Source: Magicicada septendecula
Taxonomy: Eukaryota; Arthropoda; Insecta; Hemiptera; Cicadidae
Assembly: GCA_034769895.1 (NCBI GenBank)
Contig: CM068373.1
Span: 200,178,134 to 200,242,133 of the forward strand
Length of the DNA: 64,000 nucleotides
Reading direction: 5' to 3'
The position numbers and the translations under genes were made by a program. Below the pieces are notes generated by a model that worked only from the letters and a program-made list of their open reading frames with translations, was not told where the DNA came from and did no database searches. Positions 12,463 through 24,510 of the stretch are shown one piece after another. How positions within the stretch are numbered: position 1 is the stretch's first letter; every line of letters starts with the position of its first letter.

Positions 12463-13313
12463 AAGCAGGTAATTCTCTAAATGTGTTTTACCCCAACCTA
12501 CTACATGTTACATGCCTGGCTCATGGATTGCATCGAGTAGCTGAAACTGTCAGAGACCTTTTCCCCGAAGTAAATACATTAATATCAGCAACAAAAAAGG
12601 TGTTCTTGAAAGCTCCTTACCGTATCCAGTGCTACAAACAAAGGCTACCTGACACACCTCTGCCTCCAGAACCCGTAATTACAAGATGGGGAACCTGGGT
12701 CGAAGCCGTAAATTTCTACAGTGACAACTTTGAAGCTGTGAAGTATGTGGTGGAAACATTATTTCCCGATTCTGCAGTGTCAGCGAGCGAATCCTTGTCT
12801 GCATTCAACAACTCTAAGGTGATATGTTCAGTTTCGTACATCAAAACGCATTTCAGTTGTATCAAGAAACTGGAGACTGCAGGTCTGACTCTCCAAGAGG
12901 CCATAGGAATAGTTGAAGAAGCAGTTAACAAATTAAATGCTGTGCAGGGTGAAGTCGGTGACAAAGTTTCTACTAAATTAAATGCTGTGCTGAATAGAAA
13001 CCCTGGTTACTCAACTTTACATACCATTTATCGCATATGTAACGGCGAAACTGTAGAATCGATTGAGAATATTCTTCCAAGTACGATTCCTCTATATAAA
13101 CATGCGCCGGTGACGACATGTGATGTCGAGAGATCCTTTTCTATATATAAAAACATACTCTCAGACCGAAGACAGTCCATGTCAACAGACAATATAGAAA
13201 AGTATATAATAATTAATTGTGCAACTAAACAGTGGAAAAAAAACTTACATGGACACTTTATTCTTATGCAGAGTTATAGTAGAGTTATATATATATATAT
13301 ATATACAATATAG
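12381..13313 (+). pseudogene. hAT transposase, C-terminal half
   Basis: Open for about 310 codons, but the initial residues come from the wrong frame of the zinc-finger stub; homology starts near 12405. Visible hAT features are HVTCLAHGLHRVAE (the CxxH region), a TRWGTW block near residue 100, and a C-terminal dimerisation region TTCDVERSFSIYKNILSDRR ending near IEKYIIINC. The N-terminal part that supplies the first catalytic Asp is absent, so the protein cannot be an active transposase alone. The frame runs into a (TA)n at 13286-13306 and stops. A long open C-terminal half suggests a young deletion derivative or recent activity; domestication is possible but unsupported. Confidence 0.8.
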
Positions 13314-13939
13314 ATTTTCAAGTCAAAAATCTACCTTTAATTTTATAGTAATTTCAACTCTCCTAGTAAAATACTTTGTTAAATAGTTATTAATTCTCAA
13401 TTTTTTACTTTATACTCATGTCCTATACTACAGAAATCCATAGGTAAAATACTTTGTTGTTGTTAATTTTATAATATCAAGGTTTCTTTTTTAATACTGT
13501 TTTCTAAAATATGTTTTCATAAATTTTCTAAAGTACAATAAACAATTGAAAAGTAATTCATTTCTTATGCATGCTGTCTTATTGTAAACTCTTCAACAAA
13601 GAGTTGAACTTTCAGATACTGTGTATTCTGAGGGTTAACTTATTTTCTGTAACAGAAGTGGTAATCTAACTGGTGATTAGTGTCAGCCCCGAACTTGATT
13701 AGTATTTTATGGATTACATTGACTTTGCTCAAAATATATTTGCATGTTTTGAAAGTGATTTTAAAAAGTTTAAAATGAAGCACCTATTATTTTCAAAACC
13801 TTTCAAAGAGGGCACTGTTATGTTCTCGTAAAATGTAAATTATATTGTTGATGTGAAAGTATTTTAATACTACATATTTCTTAAATATTACATATTTAGC
13901 TACATATTTTCCTTATTTTTCCTACATATTTATGTACAT

Positions 13940-14263
13940 AAAGGGAGACTGTGCGCTGCGCCGTACGCTAGACAGAGAGGGTATAATAGCAACTATCTCG
14001 CTCTACTTTCGTCAGTGAAACACGCGGCGGATGAGTAAATTTTAGTCGATTCATTTTTGCAGTTCAACCTGCGATAACTTCAAAACCAATAAATATACAG
14101 CAATTCTGAAAACTGCATTGTGTTCAGTAATTAAATCTCTATACGTAGCCAAAATCTCAATTAATATAATTAACAATTACAGAATTGCAAAAATTAGTTT
14201 GGAGATACGTCCGGATATGGGAGGTTCCGGATATCACAGGTCCGGATGTGACAGGTTGTACTG
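13940..14263. repeat. Dispersed repeat A, short copy
   Basis: The first about 242 bp are almost identical to 17463-17706 (from ACTGTGCGCTGCGCCGTACG to ATTAACAATTACAGAA). The last part (TTGCAAAAATTAGTTTGGAG onward) matches 18093-18174. The right end, read on the minus strand, is CAGTACAACCTGTCACATC followed by TCCGGA-rich sequence, and the next plus bases are TA. This resembles a pogo/jerky terminal inverted repeat with a TA target. The left end has no matching inverted repeat. Confidence 0.75.
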
Positions 14264-15248
14264 TATTTACCTTATAACAATTCCCCCTAAATAAAAGGGA
14301 AATCCCCAAATTCATATTTCGAAGCCACCTGTTGTAGATAAAACGGTATTTATCTTGGATACATACGTTTAATCTCATACAAACGTTTTTATGTGTGTTC
14401 CCATCAGCACCGACACACCTGTACAGGCTTCTCCATATTTTTCTACACCTGCCCAAATATGACTATACTGATTACAATAGTAATTTCTTCTACGGTTTGT
14501 TTATGACCATAAGATATGTCTTTATAGTTCCTTTTAAATACCATTATTTTCTGCTCATTCGTACAAAACTTTTAATTGTTGAATGTGCCAATTCTGATAA
14601 TCTTTGCCAAACCCAAATTTTAATGTTATACGGCGTCACCTTATTATGTAGCAAACAAAATTAGAACAAATCACTGTTATTTTAGCAGTAGCTTTTTTAA
14701 GGAGCCCAGAGTAGGCCTATACCTACCCGACACGCACACATTTGAAGGATCAGTATTTTGTCTTGGAGTTCACTCTCCCAGCTGAGATACCCATGTTTTT
14801 AGGGACCAGGAACTCGCATTTGAACTTCTATCATCAGCTACATAATGTAAATCCTAGATAAATGTACAAGCCTATGCTCTAAAAGCCTAAGCTATGATAC
14901 CCACAATCATCTACGTTTTACTAAAATAATGGTTGCAAGTTAAATTTTTTGATTCATGTTGATGCTTTTGTCTCGAAGAAACCAGGTAAATTAATCTGCT
15001 TTCCGTATCCGGCCGACGATGGTGTGCTCCCACTTACGAACAGTGGCACTTGCAACTCGTTTCACTTGCGAACACTCAAGTAGATAAGACACGTAATTAA
15101 TTTTTGATACGTGAGAGTACCTCCCACTTGCGAACACACAAACAACGATGTATGTACATCCACCCTGTATTGTGTTTATGTTTTTATAATTCGTTAAATG
15201 TATTTTTTGTTACCAACTACGTTTACCAAGTTACAATTTTTATAAAAC
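14264..15248. other. No gene; short direct repeats
   Basis: No protein-like frame. CCCACTT(A/G)CGAACA occurs at about 15030 and 15123 with a related CACTTGCGAACAC between, so a short degenerate repeat is present. The rest is AT-rich spacer. Confidence 0.5.
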
Positions 15249-15288
15249 TCACACACACACACACTTGCATAGCCGCTCCCTCACTCTC

Positions 15289-15321
<33 letters not shown>
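15249..15321. repeat. (AC)n and (CT)n microsatellites
   Basis: AC run at 15249-15264 and CT run at 15281-15321, visible directly. Confidence 0.95.
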
Positions 15322-15322
<1 letters not shown>

Positions 15323-15949
15323 AATTAAAAAGGAAGGTTATTTTTTATTTATTTTTATTAGTCAACTTGTAGAACGGACGACGTGATCTTGAGAAACATC
15401 CCAACTTCAGAATCTTTTTCATATCTTTTAGTTTATCCAATTCAGTATACTTTTTCGTCCTTTTCATAGCTTAAAAATTTCACTCCATCGTTACATCGTG
15501 TTCTGAATACATTTCTCTGCCTCAGATTATAAACATTTGATAATGTTTTTTATTCTTGGATGTGGTCTTCCAACGTGGCTGTTTAGTTTCTGATGCGTGC
15601 TTGTACGGTATTATTCATTGTATGACGTCGGAAGTAGCAGTTCCGTAACTCCTGTGGCACTAATCATTGTCTAGCTATTGTTCTACGAAACAATTAAAGA
15701 ATTAATCGAGTTTCTCTTCCTCTGGAACTTGACCATGGATATACTACCAGCCACATTCTACATCTTTTCGAAGGAAAGCAAGTGTAGCACACATTAGGAT
15801 TTTTGTGCTCCCTAAGTCATTTGAATGTGTATACTCGTGCAAAGTGACTACTGCAGCTTTTGAATTTTCCATTCATGAAAAATTACTTTTAATCTTTCAA
15901 ACTCTCTTTTCTATTGATTTAACCAAAAATCGGGAGCTTAGCTTGCACA
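15322..15949. other. No feature recognised
   Basis: No ORF or repeat I can name. The 15805-16113 frame runs into the CCGGGAC cluster and shows no protein similarity. Confidence 0.5.
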
Positions 15950-16080
15950 ACGTCTTCGCCCGGACGGAAACTACTCTCGTCAATTTTCAAACCGGGACAA
16001 TTGACAAACTGGCCGGGACCCCGGGATCAGGTCGTCAAACCGGGACAATCCCGGTCAAACCGGGACGTATGGTAAGCCTA
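15950..16080 (-). repeat. CCGGGAC cluster, likely DNA-transposon end
   Basis: ACCGGGAC or GCCGGGAC occurs four times between about 15990 and 16067, with an extra CCCGGGATC. Read on the minus strand it starts ACCATACGTCCCGGTTTGAC. Dense subterminal repeats next to such an edge suggest one end of a non-autonomous DNA transposon, possibly hAT. No partner end was located. Confidence 0.45.
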
Positions 16081-16442
16081 TTTATACATGTGTTTATCGG
16101 TTTTCAATATTGATGTGAGCATTGTACTGTAGAATTAGGAAGCGATTGTATTGAACGAATCACGATTATCAAATGGTATACGGTATTCCTTTTAGTTCAA
16201 CAATTCCGTCATCTCGTCTCCGGTACTTTGGAAAACCATTGTTATTTTCAATAGTTTAACGTAAAATGTTGCTCGGTTATTATGTGTACATATTCCATCA
16301 ATCATGCAAGGAACATTAGGATTACGAGCTCTACAAGATCCATGTATCATTCGAGATAACAATTTTATGAATCCTTGGAAAAGTGATACGGCACAAAACT
16401 TAGGATAAGCAAGAGGTAGTGTATTAACTTTTTAAATTGTAT

Positions 16443-16660
16443 ATTATTATTATTTTTATTATGTTTTTACTATAAAATATTCATATTATTTTAATATGAT
16501 TTTCTGGAACACGTTTGGTGGAAACGTAAAACCGGCCAGCTGATAAATAAGAGGTTGCGAGTTCAGACGTAGATGTGTATATATGTGTCAGCCAAAACAG
16601 TGTTTTGTAAACGTACACGTCTGTCATTACAACATTAAGAATGTTATTTGGCCTTGAGTA
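16443..16660. repeat. Dispersed repeat, copy related to 7805-8040
   Basis: Same order of blocks as at 7805-8040: a TTATTATTA head, ACTATAAAAT, and a tail GTAAACGTACACGTCTGTCATTACAACATTAAGAATGTT (shown in two parts of one run). Class unknown. Confidence 0.5.
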
Positions 16661-17462
16661 GGTACTCATGTTGACGGGAATGAGAAATCTTGTGGTGTTA
16701 GCGCTGAATAGACACAACACAGGGGGGGCCATTCCGGCTTCCCGCGCTAACCTAGCGATCAGCTGTTTTTGCCGCGTGACGTCCGACTGGTGGAAGAAAT
16801 ACGCGCGAGTCTTGATTTACCATGCAATCTTACCTGAGACAATGTCCTACTTAGCATCTCTCTGCTGTTTACACGAAATATTAACAATAATTGTAATGAG
16901 CTATTCATATAGAAAAAGGATTAAACAACAAGATTAAATGGTTTGCGGCAAAAAATAATGGTAAAATCTATTTCTACATTTAATAGAAAAGTAAGCAAGT
17001 CTGTCCACATATAACATTGACAAAATGGCACAAGATGTAAAATTAAGTCGGAATTTTTTATTATTCGTTAATTTTATATTAATAGAATTATTTCGATTGT
17101 TATTAATTTACTTAGAAACCTCAGATGATACTGATATTTTTCAGTGAAACGTGCGTCAGGTGTTAAAAAGAATATACGAAATTATACTACTTGCAGAAGA
17201 AACAAATTGAAAACATCACAAATTTTATATATATATATATATAATATGCCTGCGTGGGTGGGTGCGCGTACGTGCACACGCGTGCGCGCATGAGTGCGTG
17301 TATAAACATTTCTATGTAGTATAATATATTTGAAACAAGCTTCCAATTATTATAATTATAATCAATATCATAATCATTTTCTTTATCTACATTTTCTACA
17401 TTCTACATTATCTACATTGAAATTTATTGACATTTAAAAGATACATTAAATATACTGTATTG
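16661..17462. other. Spacer with (TA)n and purine/pyrimidine alternation
   Basis: No gene. (TA)n at 17226-17243 is followed by a GTGCGCGTACGTGCACACGC-type alternating stretch to about 17302, which could adopt Z-DNA; this is a compositional remark only. Confidence 0.55.
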
Positions 17463-18174
17463 AAAGGGACACTGTGCGCTGCGCCGTACGCTAGACAGAA
17501 AGGGTATAATAGCAACTATCTCGCTCTACTTTCGTCAGTGAAACACGCGGCAGATGAGTAAATTTTAGTCGATCCATTTTTGCAGTTCAACCTGCGATAA
17601 CTTCAAAACCAATAAATATACAGCAATTCTGAAAACTGCATTGTGTTCAGTAATTAAATCTCTATAAGTAGCCAAAATCTCAATTAATATAATTAACAAT
17701 TACAGAAGATACACAGAAGAAGAACGTGTTTTTTAGACGTTTCTATTGGTTTAGCATTTGCATTTGTACACTGTACTCTTTAAAATACAAAAAGTAAAAT
17801 TGGTTAAAAAGTTTTACTTACAGTACGCCTACATCAGTTTTTGAAAAAGTTTGTGATTCGGCTGCTTCATACAATGCACACGTTTTTTGGAAGCCATGAA
17901 GCCAAAATGAGTCGACCTAACGCCGCTGCCCCAGATTCAGTTGCCCCAAATAAAGTATTTCAATTGTAAAAACTTAAATATTCAAAAATAGTGAACCATA
18001 TCGCAGAATGACGTAAGTGTAGTGAAGAAAAAGGGGTGATCAGCCAAAACATCAAGAGTAGTATCTTTACATCCCTAACCATTCGCTAACCAAAATTGCA
18101 AAAATTAGTTTGGAGATACGTCCGGATATGGGAGGTTCCGGATATCTCAGGTCAAGATGTGACAGGTTGTACTG
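17463..18174. repeat. Dispersed repeat A, long copy
   Basis: Shares both ends with the copy at 13940-14263 but carries about 386 extra bp (17707-18092) between them. The shared left edge is GGGACACTGTGCGC. The right edge on the minus strand is CAGTACAACCTGTCACATC, followed in the plus direction by TA. The long copy is probably the less deleted form. Its middle has no clear protein; a frame beginning ATGAGTCGACC at about 17907 is short. Confidence 0.75.
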
Positions 18175-18844
18175 TACTTTTTAACTACATATTATACTAA
18201 TGTACAATGAAGATATACTTATTATATCTTTATTTAGTATATAGTTATTTACGTGTCAAGAAAAGAACGTGTGAATAAAGTGATCACAACATTTTATACC
18301 TTATATGTTTTCTGTCATTGAATGATTAACCCACTTTTTAATAACAGCGTTGAAAAATAGTTGATTACGTCTTTCAAAGATTATTTTTACTACGGTACTG
18401 AAATTAAAAATAACTAAGATCGTATACAGGAATTAAACGTAGGCGACTGGAATACACAGCCGAGACACAGCAGCTGCAGGAATTGCTTACGTTCAGTAGA
18501 CTTGGCAACGTTGTGACCTTCGTGACTTTATATACATTTTGTGGCAACACTGTGCATATTTTTCATCACTAAAAGCTAAACCGATATCCGTGATAAAATA
18601 GTAATGCATTTTTTTAAACGTGTGAGTGGTTTGTAACGATAAAGTTAACAGGGTAATTATTATTCAACTTTTTTCAACAAACTATCTTGAAACGGATATA
18701 TATTTTTACGGTTTTTTATGCTGATTACGAATATGTAAGAATAAAATGTCTAAGCTTACTCGTAACTTTTATATATGGGGTCTCAAAAAGATGAACTTCT
18801 CTGGTCAGAACTTGCATGTTTAGCTAATGATGGATAAACGTGAT
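18175..18844. other. No feature recognised
   Basis: AT-rich spacer without protein-like frame. Confidence 0.5.
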
Positions 18845-18847
18845 TAT

Positions 18848-18880
<33 letters not shown>

Positions 18881-18917
18881 AATATACATATATATATATA
18901 CATATATACATATATAT
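18845..18917. repeat. (TA)n tract, LTR insertion target
   Basis: Interrupted TA microsatellite. Its last four bases ATAT (18914-18917) match the four bases after the LTR-like element that ends at 21410, so the element appears to have inserted in this tract. Confidence 0.85.
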
Positions 18918-21410
18918 TGTAATAAAACAAATTACTGGGTGTTGGTGTTTAATTATATCCGAGGATGTTTGAAAGCCCCACTGTTGGGTTCGCCAATTTG
19001 TAATAAAACAAATTACAAAGTTGTTATGGGGTTTATAAGCTTATATGAGACTCCCGCGTATCAACGCCAAGCCCACGTTATGAGCGTCAATTTGTAAAGA
19101 AATAATTTACAATATGTGTACTGGGGTTTAATCAAGCTGTTATTAATGAAAATATTTATTATTTTGTTATTAAAAACTTTTAGGTATACTATAACACGGT
19201 TTTACCTAATTACTCAATGCTTACTCAATGTCAATGCTATAGTTCATGTATTTACTTAATAAATTAAGAATTCTCTCCAACCCTAGTCAGTCCGTATTTT
19301 GTAAATCAACTCAAAAATTGTGCAGGAAACACGCTAATTCGGTAATCTCACGTTCTACCAGCTGTTGACTATGAGCGCTGTTATTCGTAATTGGCTTGCT
19401 TCTAGGTTAACTTGTTCGCCAGATTTTAATCACTCTTTTTACCTGTAAATTATTCCACCCACAACATATAATACCTATTCTACAATAATATAAAACATCA
19501 TCATATACAAGAAGGATTCTTTATTTATATTGTACTTTAATTCAACTTCTAACAGTGCTCTTCATAATTATAATAGAGTGATATCGATTATACAATGATG
19601 AATCGATTGTTCAGTTGACTATGCTCCTTTTATTTTATACAAATTAAATATAATGTTACTTATCTCTTATCCCAGGGTACGTTTGATTCTTTGAACGATT
19701 AGTAAGGCCAGGTAATGCAAAAATTAAGGTTACTTAGTATTACAAAAATATTATTAGTTCTTATTATATTAAAATTATGTATAAGCTGGTGTTACCGTAA
19801 TGGACGATTCTCAAGGCAGCATTGCTCGCTTACAAACGGTTGAAGATTTACAGTTGAGGTTACGTTAATCCAGAAAAGGTGTTCCGATTATTAATAAAAT
19901 TGAAGGGATGATGTCCTGGAAGGCAACGGGAACTCTTCTAATCTTCGTTCTCCTTCACGATCCTTGTGATTGGCGGTCCCGGTGGAATTGGTGTCGTATT
20001 ATATTTTCTTCCTTGAAAGTGAGGTTTATTTCTTCAGAAACAAAGGTCCTTGAGTATATTTTTCTATAATTCCATTAATTTAGGCTTTTTCTTCCATCAA
20101 TTAGTCTCCTGGTTAGATGGGAAATCGGGTTCAATACTAAATACAACGGAATTGTCTTGACGAGTGAAATAAGAATTCCTCGACCTTTTGGAGGTATATG
20201 GTTATATTTTTGAAATCTAATTCATTGATTATTCATCGGTTTATTTTACAGGAATTGGTTTTTACTTTAATTTATTAATTTTTGTTCATTTTATATTAAT
20301 TTATACCTTTTTTCTTAAATTTGTCTAATCATCTGAACTCAATAGCATATAACAATTGAATATATATTGGTTTTGTATAAATTCTTTTTTCCGTATTTAT
20401 TTAACTTCACCCGTCAGCATATAAAAATTGAATAATTGAAAATCAACAACATTTTTTACATTTTAGTTACCCTAACAACCATTACTTTCTGTCATTGGAT
20501 GATATTTGATATCCTAGAGCCAGAATTATAAAATATTACTACTCTTTTTAATAAAATACTCCATGCTTGGAATTATACCAAATTACCTAAAACTCTCACC
20601 CAATCTACCTTATTAAACCGTATATATTTTACTATAGTTTCATTGGACTGGACTTATTAAAAAGGTATTAATTTCCTTTCACAAATATTAAATTTAGGCC
20701 TATAGGTTTTCTTACAACTGTTATAATATTGTTTGGTTTTTAACTTAATTTTTCTTTACCTGACCTACTGTACAAATATTCACTGGTTTATGGCCACTTA
20801 CATTAATTTTAATTTCCTGGTTTTAATTCATTATATTAATTAGTTCATACTTGAACCCTTCATTATTTTATGACATAACTATAAGAACTACTTGTCAACT
20901 TTTAAATACTTATTGCCTTCTTGGCCAAGATTACAAACATTATTTCCAACATTTTCATTAATCAATTACAATAAATACATTCAACATAATATAATACCTA
21001 AACCCTGTACTTATACTTAATTATTTAAATACCATTTTAACATAAATAAAAGGAGTACCATTGACTAAATACGTCCTTAAAGTAACAACTCCGCTCTTAC
21101 TATCCACAAAACATAAGATAAATATTCTGTAAACACTAAATCATGTTACAGCATAACAACAAGTACAATTTGCAACACATCAAATATTAATCTGAATAGT
21201 ATTTTATATTTCATTACTACATATTCAACTCCTCCCATTAGATACAATGTTTATGTTTTACCACCCATATTATTTATTACATCTTTTACATTTAGGTACA
21301 CTTCAGATATCTTAATTACTTAGTAACCTTAATATTTTGGGTATCGTTCTGAATCATATTTACTTCCTTTTTTTATGTAATGCTGGGGACCTCAAATCTG
21401 TTGCATTACA
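18918..21410 (-). mobile_element. Long LTR-like insertion with tandem U5-PBS modules
   Basis: Bounded by TGTAATAAAAC (18918) and TTGCATTACA (21401-21410) with ATAT on both sides, as for a Gypsy-type 4-bp target duplication. Related in layout to the LTRs at 48879-51643 and 54374-57456, sharing inverted ATCGATT boxes and TTCTTTGAACG. Orientation is minus because primer-binding-like sequences read on that strand. At the left edge three LTR-end starts occur in tandem: TGTAATAAAACAAATTAC at 18918 and 18999, and TGTAAAGAAATAATTTAC near 19091. Each pair is separated by a tRNA-Lys-like 3' end (for example GCCCCACTGTTGGGTTCGCC). No coding sequence was seen; it looks like a solo or non-autonomous LTR. 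Confidence 0.65.
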
Positions 21411-21561
21411 ATATATATGTATTTAAAGTCTAACCATAAAGTTATGGAAATGTGCAAACGATCATTAGAAAGGTGTCAGAATTACTTAAAATTTCTTTAA
21501 GATGTGTGCCAAAAATTCTCAGTGCAAATCATAATGCTGTAAAAGGTGAAATTTCTCAGAA

Positions 21562-21722
21562 GCCATTGGTTCATTTTGTTTGGTTTACAATCTCTTTGGT
21601 TATTCTCAAGTTCTTGCCACCCACTGCTAGTTCGGTGAACGTCTTCTTGTCGCCATCCAGCGGTGTTCCCATGGTCACACAGTCGTCTTCTTGGTACTTA
21701 GCATTCAAGATTCCTTCTGTGT
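21562..21722 (-). other. Possible single exon or gene scrap, unidentified
   Basis: On the minus strand a frame of about 50 codons reads NTEGILNAKYQEDDC, then MGTPLDGDKKTFTEL and AVGGKNLRITKE, ending at a TGA near 21565. Codons are rich in G/C at the third position, unlike the AT-rich surroundings, and residue use is protein-like. A TTACAACACAG just upstream could serve as a splice acceptor. I do not recognise the protein. It could be the last exon of a host gene, a retrocopy scrap, or a transposon piece. The plus-strand ORF 21452-21727 is its shadow. Confidence 0.35.
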
Positions 21723-21727
21723 TGTAA

Positions 21728-23849
21728 TTTTAATTTTAATTCATCACCGTGATAACGTGTGAAAGATATATTGCTAGTAAAATACGCGTTCTTTACAGTT
21801 ATATATACTTTAAAAAATTATTTACTTCCCTTACAAATTTAGTATTAGAACACTCACAGAATACTACTCTAAATTACACCTTTCCCCACACCGACGTCAA
21901 CAGAGTTTAACAACTCTGAGTTTGCATATAACTGTCGAAGCCTGAAATCTATTCAAACAATACCTTGTAGGTGACTCAGTGCCTCTTTATTCACTCGAAA
22001 CACTTGCTGGTCACATTTATTTACACCAAACTATAATTTAACTCTGACCAATTACTTAACTTAAGGTTGTTTAGTTAGTAACCTTTTGCAGAAAATCTTT
22101 AACCTTTTGTTTATACAATCTTTCATTATGCGTCTCTAATTTGGCTATACCACGTATACTTCTCATGTTTAATTTTTATCCATCTTAGACACCGACTGGA
22201 ATACTAGAGGAAGTACAGAAAACCCCATGCTTCTATTTTCTACTCAGAAACATCTCAAATATTTAGAGAAAAGATTACTTAAAAGTATCCTTATTTCAGT
22301 TAGAAGACTCTACTCGTAATAGAGTTAAGAAACCACTACAGAGTCAGGTAAGGCAACAAGCATTACATTGTCGTCGGCAACAAACTCGATTACACAACCA
22401 CAATGTTAGTTTAGTGGAGTTGACTGCAACTCTGGTAAGTGACATTCAATACCGCTTATAGCAAAGCAAACAATTCTCTCTCATAGATATTTCACGTGAC
22501 ATACTTCGTTATTATTACTGTAACGTACTCCTCTGATTTTGCTATTCTGCCTAATCTAATCCGAAAAACGGTAAGTGCTCTAAATAGATATGGAAAATTG
22601 ACTTTTAATGTTTTACTTTAATTTTGGTTTGGCTTCGTATATATAAATATCCTACATATACTTTTTAGTTTCCTGACAACTGTTTTACCAATTACTGTTT
22701 CAGATTTGAACTGTTCTAATCTGACCTCTGCAGCTCTCAAAATTGGTTAAACAATCGTCAGGAAAATAAAAAGTGTCATAGACTAATACCAAGTATTTAT
22801 TTGTTACACTCAAGTATTAACAAAATGTTTTAACAAGTTCCGAGTGACCACTCAATCAGTGTAATGCAACAGGTTCTATTTCTGTTCGCCTTTTTTCTAC
22901 CTAAGTAATGCCAAGTGATTACTGTACATAGATTTTAAGTGCAGAAACTCTAACCTACTTTTCTCTTAATATTTTTTATCTTTAGCTTTACGCCTTGTAT
23001 CCTTTACATGGTAGCAAGGTTTTTATCTTAACCCCTTATTCTAAAGCTGTTTTTATTTGTAATATTGGTGACTTTTGTTTTTCAAATTATTTTCAAATGT
23101 TGGTTTATTTAATTGATACCATGGTATTAGAATCTTTTTGAGGTTGTTGTTTATCTTTCCATCAGGGTAACTTGCATACCACCTTCATTTACGCCAATTG
23201 CAACTACCATAATCGCCAGGTTATTCAAAGTGTGTGCCTTCAATGTTCAGGCACTCCGGTATCTGGTTTTACATTCAAGCACACGTTGCCACGATGCTCT
23301 TTATACTTAATCTCTTATCAATTTTCTCCTATAAACTGAATGACGTCATCAACGGTAGCCTACGTGTTGTACTTGAAAATAGTTTATCTTTTGTAACTGT
23401 CCAAAATAATAATTTCACAGAGTATTATCGATAGGACTTGGTACTCACTCAAATGACTATCGTCAATTCCATTTATCCACCTATTGGGAAATTACTACCC
23501 AAGCAACTCATACAGAGTTAGCGCGTAGTGAGTGCCTACCGTACATGTATGTGGTAAATGCGTAAAAACCGTACGAAGGTCACTAAGTACATTTGTAACA
23601 ACCTGAAGGTGTAAAAAATTCAACAAACAAACAATTAATGTATAAGATTAAAATAAAATTTTGAATTTTGATGATCTCGGGTAACTGTGGGTCATCTAAT
23701 GTGATGAGAAGTGTGTGAATACTATGTGAACCGTGCAGTTGTTTGTGTTCATCATACCTCTTTCGAAAGGAAAGATGATACCCCCCAAAACTGTACTATT
23801 TACGAGAAATTTTGAAACACAGGATTTTGCCTTACTGCAAAATTATACC
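21728..23849. other. No gene recognised
   Basis: AT-rich DNA. No protein-like frame, LTR edge or strong repeat stood out. Confidence 0.5.
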
Positions 23850-24510
23850 TGTTTGTACTGTTGCAACAGTTCATTTTTTCACATTTCTCTGCTTTTCTTT
23901 TCAACTCACAATATGATGTGCAGTTCATATCGACCATAAGCTGTTTCATGTAGTTTAAACGGGGTCGTCCTCTGTAATTCTTTCCTTCAATTGTTCCTTC
24001 TATTATTCTCTTGACCAACCCATTGTGTCGTAGTATATACCCTATAAAATTAAAATCTCTTCATCCTTTTAAATTTCCCAGAAAGCTCTTATAAAAACTT
24101 CCTCATTCGTTATATTCTCCCTCCAGCTTATCTTGAATATTCTTCTGTAGTACCAGGTCTCAAATACTTAGAGTATTTTCTTGTCACTTTCTCCAATTGT
24201 CCAACATTCACTCCCGTATAGGGCAACACTCCACACGTATGACTTTACTAAATTCTTCCTTATTTTTAGGCTGATAGTGTTTGAAGTGAAGAGATTTTTC
24301 CGTTTGCTGAAAGCAATTTTAGCCTGGTTCATTCTGCTTATAATTTTCTTATTGCTACGTTCATCGCTGGTGATATTTATTTCCTATATAGTTATATATT
24401 TTAACTACCTGGAGAACATTATTTCCAAGAGTTAATCTGACTGGATCTTCTTCCTTCCGACTACACACTAGGACTTTGGAATTTTTATTACTACTTCTAA
24501 CTGCGGTTAG
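23850..24510 (-). pseudogene. Non-LTR retrotransposon ORF2, 3' end
   Basis: Minus-strand reading gives a typical C-terminal part of a LINE reverse transcriptase protein in correct order. SKVLVCSRKEEDPVRLTLGN lies at about 24421-24480, ITSDERSNKKIISRMNQAK near 24330-24380, and YVWSVALYGSECWTIGESDK near 24181-24240. RHNGLVKRIIEGTIEG (about 23990-24030) and GRPRLNYMKQLM then CTSYCELKRKAE follow. There is a frameshift near 24370 and stops near 24150 and 24070. The catalytic YADD/FADD block lies upstream and is missing, so this is a 5'-truncated dead copy. Clade not assigned. Confidence 0.85.

Larger units (their letters stand above)
11440..13940 (+). mobile_element. Internally deleted hAT element
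   Basis: The element holds a zinc-finger start and a transposase C-terminal half. Clusters of TACATATTT flank both ends: 11465-11625 on the left and 13870-13935 on the right. Such subterminal repeats are typical transposase-binding sites of hAT elements. The left edge reads AGGCCCGGATTTTTATGTAA. The right edge reads TATTTATGTACATAAA and then stops at another repeat (13940), so the mirror of the left terminus is missing or replaced. No 8-bp target duplication could be confirmed. Confidence 0.7.
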
